Source: Paraperibacillus esterisolvens
GTDB lineage: Bacteria; Bacillota; Bacilli; Bacillales; DSM-1321
Length of the DNA: 64,000 nucleotides
Reading direction: 5' to 3'
Assembly (NCBI RefSeq): GCF_046237625.1
Contig: NZ_CP143545.1
Location: forward strand, 434,001-498,000
Of this stretch, positions 60,738 through 64,000 are shown one piece after another. The notes beneath the pieces are model-generated. The model was not told the origin of the DNA and ran no database searches. It saw nothing but the letters and a program-made list of their open reading frames with translations. The position numbers and the translations under genes are program-made. Every line of letters begins with the position of its first letter. Within the stretch, counting starts at the first letter, position 1.

Positions 60738-61652
60738 ATGAAAAGAGCAAGAATTATCTACAATCCAACTTCTGGGCGCGAGCTGTTCAAAAAACATCTG
60801 CCCGAGGTACTGGTTAAACTTGAGAGAGCCGGGTATGAAGCGTCATGCCACGCTACCACTGGTGAAGGAGACGCCACCCAGGCGGCGAAGCTTGCGATTG
60901 AACGCAAATATGATGTCGTCATTGCAGCGGGCGGGGACGGAACGATCAATGAAGTCATCAATGGCCTTGCCGATGCCCCTGAACGTCCGAAGGTAGGCAT
61001 TATCCCGGTCGGCACGACGAACGACTTTGCCCGTGCCCTGAGGATTCCGAGGAATGTCGAGGCGGCGGCGGATATCATCGCTGAAGGACAGACCCTGCCG
61101 ATTGATATCGGGAGAATGAACGAGCGCTATTTTATCAATATAGCCGGAGGCGGGCGCCTGACCGAGCTTACATATGAGGTCCCAAGCAAGCTGAAAACGA
61201 TGCTCGGCCAGCTCGCCTACTACTTGAAGGGAATGGAGATGCTTCCTTCCATCAAGGCGACGGATGTATCCATCGAGTATGACGGCAAGCTGTTTGAGGG
61301 TGAAATCATGCTCTTTCTTGCAGCGAATACAAATTCTGTTGGCGGCTTCGAGCGGCTGGCGCCTGATGCGTCCCTTAATGACGGGATGTTCACGCTCCTG
61401 ATCCTGAAGAAGACCAATCTCGCCGACTTCATCCGCATCGCGACGCTTGCGATCCGCGGGGAGCACCTGACAGACCCTCATATCATCTATGTAAAAGCAA
61501 ACCGGATCAAGGTCCAGGCAAAGGAAAGAATGCAGCTGAACCTTGACGGAGAATATGGCGGGGATGCACCTGCAGAGTTCGTGAACCTCTACCGCCATTT
61601 CGATTTCTTCGTGCCGAAGGTTATGCTTCCTGCACAGGACATCCTTAAGTAA
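60738..61652 (+). CDS. dgkB: Diacylglycerol kinase DgkB
   Basis: A 304-residue lipid kinase. The N-terminus MKRARIIYNPTSGRELFKKH and the ATP-binding GGDGTINEVINGLAD, IPVGTTNDFARAL and the late ERMQLNLDGEYGG are those of B. subtilis DgkB (YerQ). It phosphorylates diacylglycerol released by lipoteichoic acid synthesis, feeding it back to phospholipid. In B. subtilis it lies shortly downstream of gatB, so it marks the right end of the accessory insertion. Confidence 0.95.
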   Translation: MKRARIIYNPTSGRELFKKHLPEVLVKLERAGYEASCHATTGEGDATQAAKLAIERKYDVVIAAGGDGTINEVINGLADAPERPKVGIIPVGTTNDFARALRIPRNVEAAADIIAEGQTLPIDIGRMNERYFINIAGGGRLTELTYEVPSKLKTMLGQLAYYLKGMEMLPSIKATDVSIEYDGKLFEGEIMLFLAANTNSVGGFERLAPDASLNDGMFTLLILKKTNLADFIRIATLAIRGEHLTDPHIIYVKANRIKVQAKERMQLNLDGEYGGDAPAEFVNLYRHFDFFVPKVMLPAQDILK

Positions 61653-61674
61653 AACCGCCAATTGGCGGTTTTTT
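61651..61674 (+). terminator. Terminator after dgkB
   Basis: AAAACCGCCA-ATT-GGCGGTTTTTT hairpin. Confidence 0.9.
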
Positions 61675-61758
61675 ACTGTTTTAAGGAGTGAGGAAAACGC
61701 TGTCCGGGTAAAGGCTTTATAACAAAGTCCGCACTCCGCCTAAAAGGAGAAGATGTTT

Positions 61759-62520
61759 ATGATACAGGGATGGGTGAGAAACGGTGATATCAAGATTCAT
61801 TATATGGATAACTCCGGGAGGGAAGAAAGCTATACACCGCTCGTCATTATACCAGGGCTTACCGAGTCCGCGGAGGATTATGAGGATGTGCTCCTCCGCC
61901 TGCAGCCGCGCCGCGCAGTCGTCATTTCGCTCAGGGGCAGAGGACGGAGTGATGCCCCCGAGACAGGCTACAGCCTCGATGACCATATCCGTGACGTTGA
62001 ATCGGTTATTGACCAGATCACGCTGGATGAATTCGCGATGTTCGGCTTTTCTCGGGGTGTCTCTTATACACTCGCCTATGCTCTAAAGCATAAGGAAAAG
62101 GTGAAGGGCCTGATACTCGGGGATTATCCGGCTGTTCATGAGAGCATCCAGGAGGGCTGGTCCGATATGATTGCCGCTCTGCCCGAATGGAGGGGGAAGC
62201 CCATTCTGCAGCGTCTCTCCCTTGACACCCTGCGCCGCATCGAAGAGGAATCTGGTGAAACCTCCCCGATGGGCAATCTGGAGGATTTCACCTGCCCGGT
62301 ACTGATTATCCGCGGCGGCAGGGAAGGAGCCCTGCTGTCAGATGAGGATGTTGAAAGCTATCTGAACGAAGTTCCCAATGCAAGGTTTATGGAGTTGGAT
62401 ACAAGCGGGGGGAATTTATTTCCGGACAATGAAGAATTCGCCCGGACAATTCAGGAGTTTTTTGAGGAAGCCGGCAGCTGCGGCGATGATTCCGGTAAAA
62501 GAGAGGAAATCGGGTCATAA
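61759..62520 (+). CDS. Alpha/beta hydrolase with unusual catalytic-His region
   Basis: A 253-residue alpha/beta hydrolase. The oxyanion segment IIPGLTESAEDY, the nucleophile elbow GFSRGVSY (Ser about 97) and the acid-loop region LIIRGGREGALLSDED are present. Where relatives have the catalytic His (GH-x-LFP), this protein reads TSGGNLFPDNEEFA, so the His seems replaced by Asn or Gly. It may be inactive, use another His, or have a binding role. ATG 61759 fits AAAGGAGA better than 61753. Confidence 0.78.
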   Translation: MIQGWVRNGDIKIHYMDNSGREESYTPLVIIPGLTESAEDYEDVLLRLQPRRAVVISLRGRGRSDAPETGYSLDDHIRDVESVIDQITLDEFAMFGFSRGVSYTLAYALKHKEKVKGLILGDYPAVHESIQEGWSDMIAALPEWRGKPILQRLSLDTLRRIEEESGETSPMGNLEDFTCPVLIIRGGREGALLSDEDVESYLNEVPNARFMELDTSGGNLFPDNEEFARTIQEFFEEAGSCGDDSGKREEIGS

Positions 62521-62555
62521 TTGGAATATGATCAAAATGTTGGACGGGGGATATT

Positions 62556-63869
62556 ATGCTGCGTAAAAAAGCTGAAGCAAAAATCAAAACAAATTTTTGG
62601 GTCATGCCTGCCCTATACGGAGCGGGTGCTTTCGTGCTTGCAGTCTTGAGCGTGCTCCTCGAGCAGGTTCTGTCCGACTATGAAGGGGTCAAAGGGATGA
62701 TTCCATCCTTCCTTTTTGTGGACAAGGAGCTGGCCCAGACGATATTGAGCGCCATTTCGACATCACTGCTTACCATGACGACCATTACCTTTTCCTCGGT
62801 CCTTGTCGTGCTGACCACGTTCCTTGCCCAGTTTTCACCGCGCACCCTGCAGAACTTCATCAACGACTCGAAAACACAGCTTGTACTCGGTACATTCATC
62901 GGCGGCTATGTCTATTCACTCCTGCTGCTCAGCCAGATTAAAGGCCGAGAAGTGGAAAATACGTTCATCCTGCCGGCGCTGGCCATCGTTGTGGCGTTTA
63001 TCTGTCTTGCCATGTTTGTATTCCTGATTCATCATGTAACCGATTGGATCAAGGTGGGGAACGTCGTCTCAAGCATTACGACCGAAACGCTCGATTCTAT
63101 TAAAAAGCACAACCAGGAGCAGCATCCAGGCAGAGAGGCGGCGAAAGAAGCCCAAGAGCTTAAGGCAGAAGAGGCTTTCGGCATCAAAAGCAGCAAGCGG
63201 GGCTATATTGAATATGCCGACATCGAAGCGATGGTCCGTATGGCATCAGAGCAGGACATCGTTGTGCGTTTTGAGAAAAGCCTCGGGAATTATGTGGATG
63301 TTGATACCCCGCTCTTGAAAGTTTGGAACAGCCGGGAAAACTTCGATGAATCCAGGCTGCTTAATCTTATGATGATCTCGTCCAGGCAGGAAGTGATTCA
63401 GGGTGTTGAATTTGGCATCCAAAAGCTGGTGGAGGTGGCGCTGAGGGGCATCGCTCCGGGGAAAAATGATCCAGAGACCGCCATCAACTGCATTGAGCAT
63501 CTGTCACAGATCCTCATTAAGATCGGCAAAAACTATGAACCGAATCCGTATTATTGCGATAGTGAGGGGAAGGTGCGGGTCATTATCGAAAAGCCCCAGT
63601 TTGCGGACTTCCTTTATGACAGCTTCTATCAAATCAGGCATTATGGGAAGGCGGACGTCTCTGTTATGGCAAGCATCCTTGAAGCTCTGACACTTGTGGC
63701 AGAAACCAATGTAGAAAATATTAAGGAGTCAGTTTGGGATTTTTCTGGGTATATCGTAGAAGGAATTCAGCAGCAGGAATGGCTCCAGCTGGATAAACGC
63801 CACCTGAACCAAAAGCTGTCAAGGATGGCGGCAGCGTGCGGAAGGCCGGCCGGGGAGATTGCTATATGA
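62556..63869 (+). CDS. DUF2254 membrane protein
   Basis: A 437-residue protein with four N-terminal transmembrane helices (ALYGAGAFVLAVLSVLLEQV; ISTSLLTMTTITFSSVLVVL; LVLGTFIGGYVYSLLLLSQI; PALAIVVAFICLAMFVFLIH) and a soluble C-terminal domain from about 200. FAQFSPRTL-type wording (LAQFSPRTLQNFINDSKTQ) is typical of DUF2254. Function unknown. 35 bases after the hydrolase gene. Confidence 0.88.
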   Translation: MLRKKAEAKIKTNFWVMPALYGAGAFVLAVLSVLLEQVLSDYEGVKGMIPSFLFVDKELAQTILSAISTSLLTMTTITFSSVLVVLTTFLAQFSPRTLQNFINDSKTQLVLGTFIGGYVYSLLLLSQIKGREVENTFILPALAIVVAFICLAMFVFLIHHVTDWIKVGNVVSSITTETLDSIKKHNQEQHPGREAAKEAQELKAEEAFGIKSSKRGYIEYADIEAMVRMASEQDIVVRFEKSLGNYVDVDTPLLKVWNSRENFDESRLLNLMMISSRQEVIQGVEFGIQKLVEVALRGIAPGKNDPETAINCIEHLSQILIKIGKNYEPNPYYCDSEGKVRVIIEKPQFADFLYDSFYQIRHYGKADVSVMASILEALTLVAETNVENIKESVWDFSGYIVEGIQQQEWLQLDKRHLNQKLSRMAAACGRPAGEIAI

Positions 63870-63870
63870 A

Positions 63871-63902
63871 AGAAAGCCACCCTCAATTGCGGGTGGCTTT
63901 CT
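63871..63902. terminator. Terminator between convergent genes
   Basis: GAAAGCCACC-CTCAATTGC-GGGTGGCTTTC hairpin. Confidence 0.85.
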
Positions 63903-63907
63903 CGTCT

Positions 63908-64000
63908 TTAGACGCTGTGCTGTCCCTCGAGTGCCTCTTCTACCTTCTGCATGATGGCCATTGCCTCTTCCTTGAATTCCTCAGGGAACGGTGCATCCTT
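63908..64000 (-). CDS. C-terminal end of an unidentified protein (partial)
   Basis: A minus-strand frame open to the right edge codes for the last 30 residues, ending ... EEFKEEAMAIMQKVEEALEG and QHSV before TAA at 63908-63910. It is a charged helical tail; the protein cannot be named from it. Confidence 0.6.
   Translation of the reverse strand, partial: KDAPFPEEFKEEAMAIMQKVEEALEGQHSV

Noticed and set aside
1..64000. CRISPR array, sought because of the Csm6-like pair
   Set aside because: No series of identical 24-40 base repeats separated by unique spacers was seen on either strand; the tandem repeats at 56.2 kb have no spacers.
1..64000. tRNA, rRNA or other structural RNA genes
   Set aside because: No cloverleaf with TTCGANNC T-loop and CCA-type acceptor or conserved rRNA segment was noticed.

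Overview
This window looks like the chromosome of a Bacillaceae species (Bacillus sensu lato). Three things point there. Ribosome binding sites are strong (AGGAGG type) and TTG/GTG starts are frequent. A YfiT-type bacillithiol transferase and a MhqR/AdhR-like stress gene set are present. The gene order yerA-yerB-yerC-pcrB-pcrA-ligA-camS(yerH) ... gatC-gatA-gatB ... dgkB follows the Bacillus subtilis yer region. No rRNA, tRNA, CRISPR array or prophage was found.

Layout. 1-14.4 kb is conserved backbone: the end of an adenine deaminase, yerB, yerC, pcrB, pcrA (with a LexA box), ligA, camS, a P5C dehydrogenase (rocA) and gatCAB. dgkB, which lies close to gatB in B. subtilis, appears only at 60.7 kb, so about 46 kb of accessory genes separate the two markers. 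14.4-17.2 kb holds an alpha-alpha toroid protein, a decayed acetyltransferase and an extra MraY-type transferase. 17.2-23.8 kb is a LacI-controlled oligosaccharide unit (debranching-type glycosidase, binding protein, two permeases; no ATPase) with three near-identical operators. 24-25.3 kb is an MFS transporter preceded by a leader peptide and competing stem segments that suggest translational attenuation. 25.4-27.9 kb is a two-gene operon of unknown proteins that look like Csm6-type CARF-HEPN ribonucleases with no CRISPR-Cas genes nearby; this is the best candidate for a novel system.

28-37.5 kb is a mixed set: Lrp regulator, isochorismatase-like hydrolase, OsmC protein, chemoreceptor, bacillithiol transferase, amidase, an adhR-adhA pair with a MerR-type promoter, an IS3-family remnant, glutaminase and a YedK/HMCES protein. 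38.2-42.1 kb is a quinone/electrophile resistance operon (mhqP-mhqO-mhqE-mhqD-like) under a MhqR-like operator, then a flavin reductase-like gene. 43.2-45.1 kb is an acetate symporter pair. 45.3-47.4 kb is a four-gene operon joining an ABM monooxygenase, an unknown helical protein, a CarH-like B12-binding photosensor module without a DNA-binding domain, and an RsbR-like PAS/STAS protein. 47.6-50.7 kb is a YtrA-type GntR/ABC operon.

50.8-60.5 kb carries NUDIX, quinone reductase, luciferase-like, Nnr, FMN reductase, YvbH-like PH, EmrE-type exporter and diphthamide-synthase-like genes, plus several very small predicted peptides. 60.7-64 kb returns to dgkB, an alpha/beta hydrolase, a DUF2254 membrane protein and the end of an opposing gene. 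A family of palindromic intergenic repeats (core GGGAAAT-GGGGACAGTCCCC-ATTTCCC) is scattered from 29.7 to 57.9 kb and absent from the conserved ends. All functional calls come from reading motifs and recalled family knowledge; no database search was possible.
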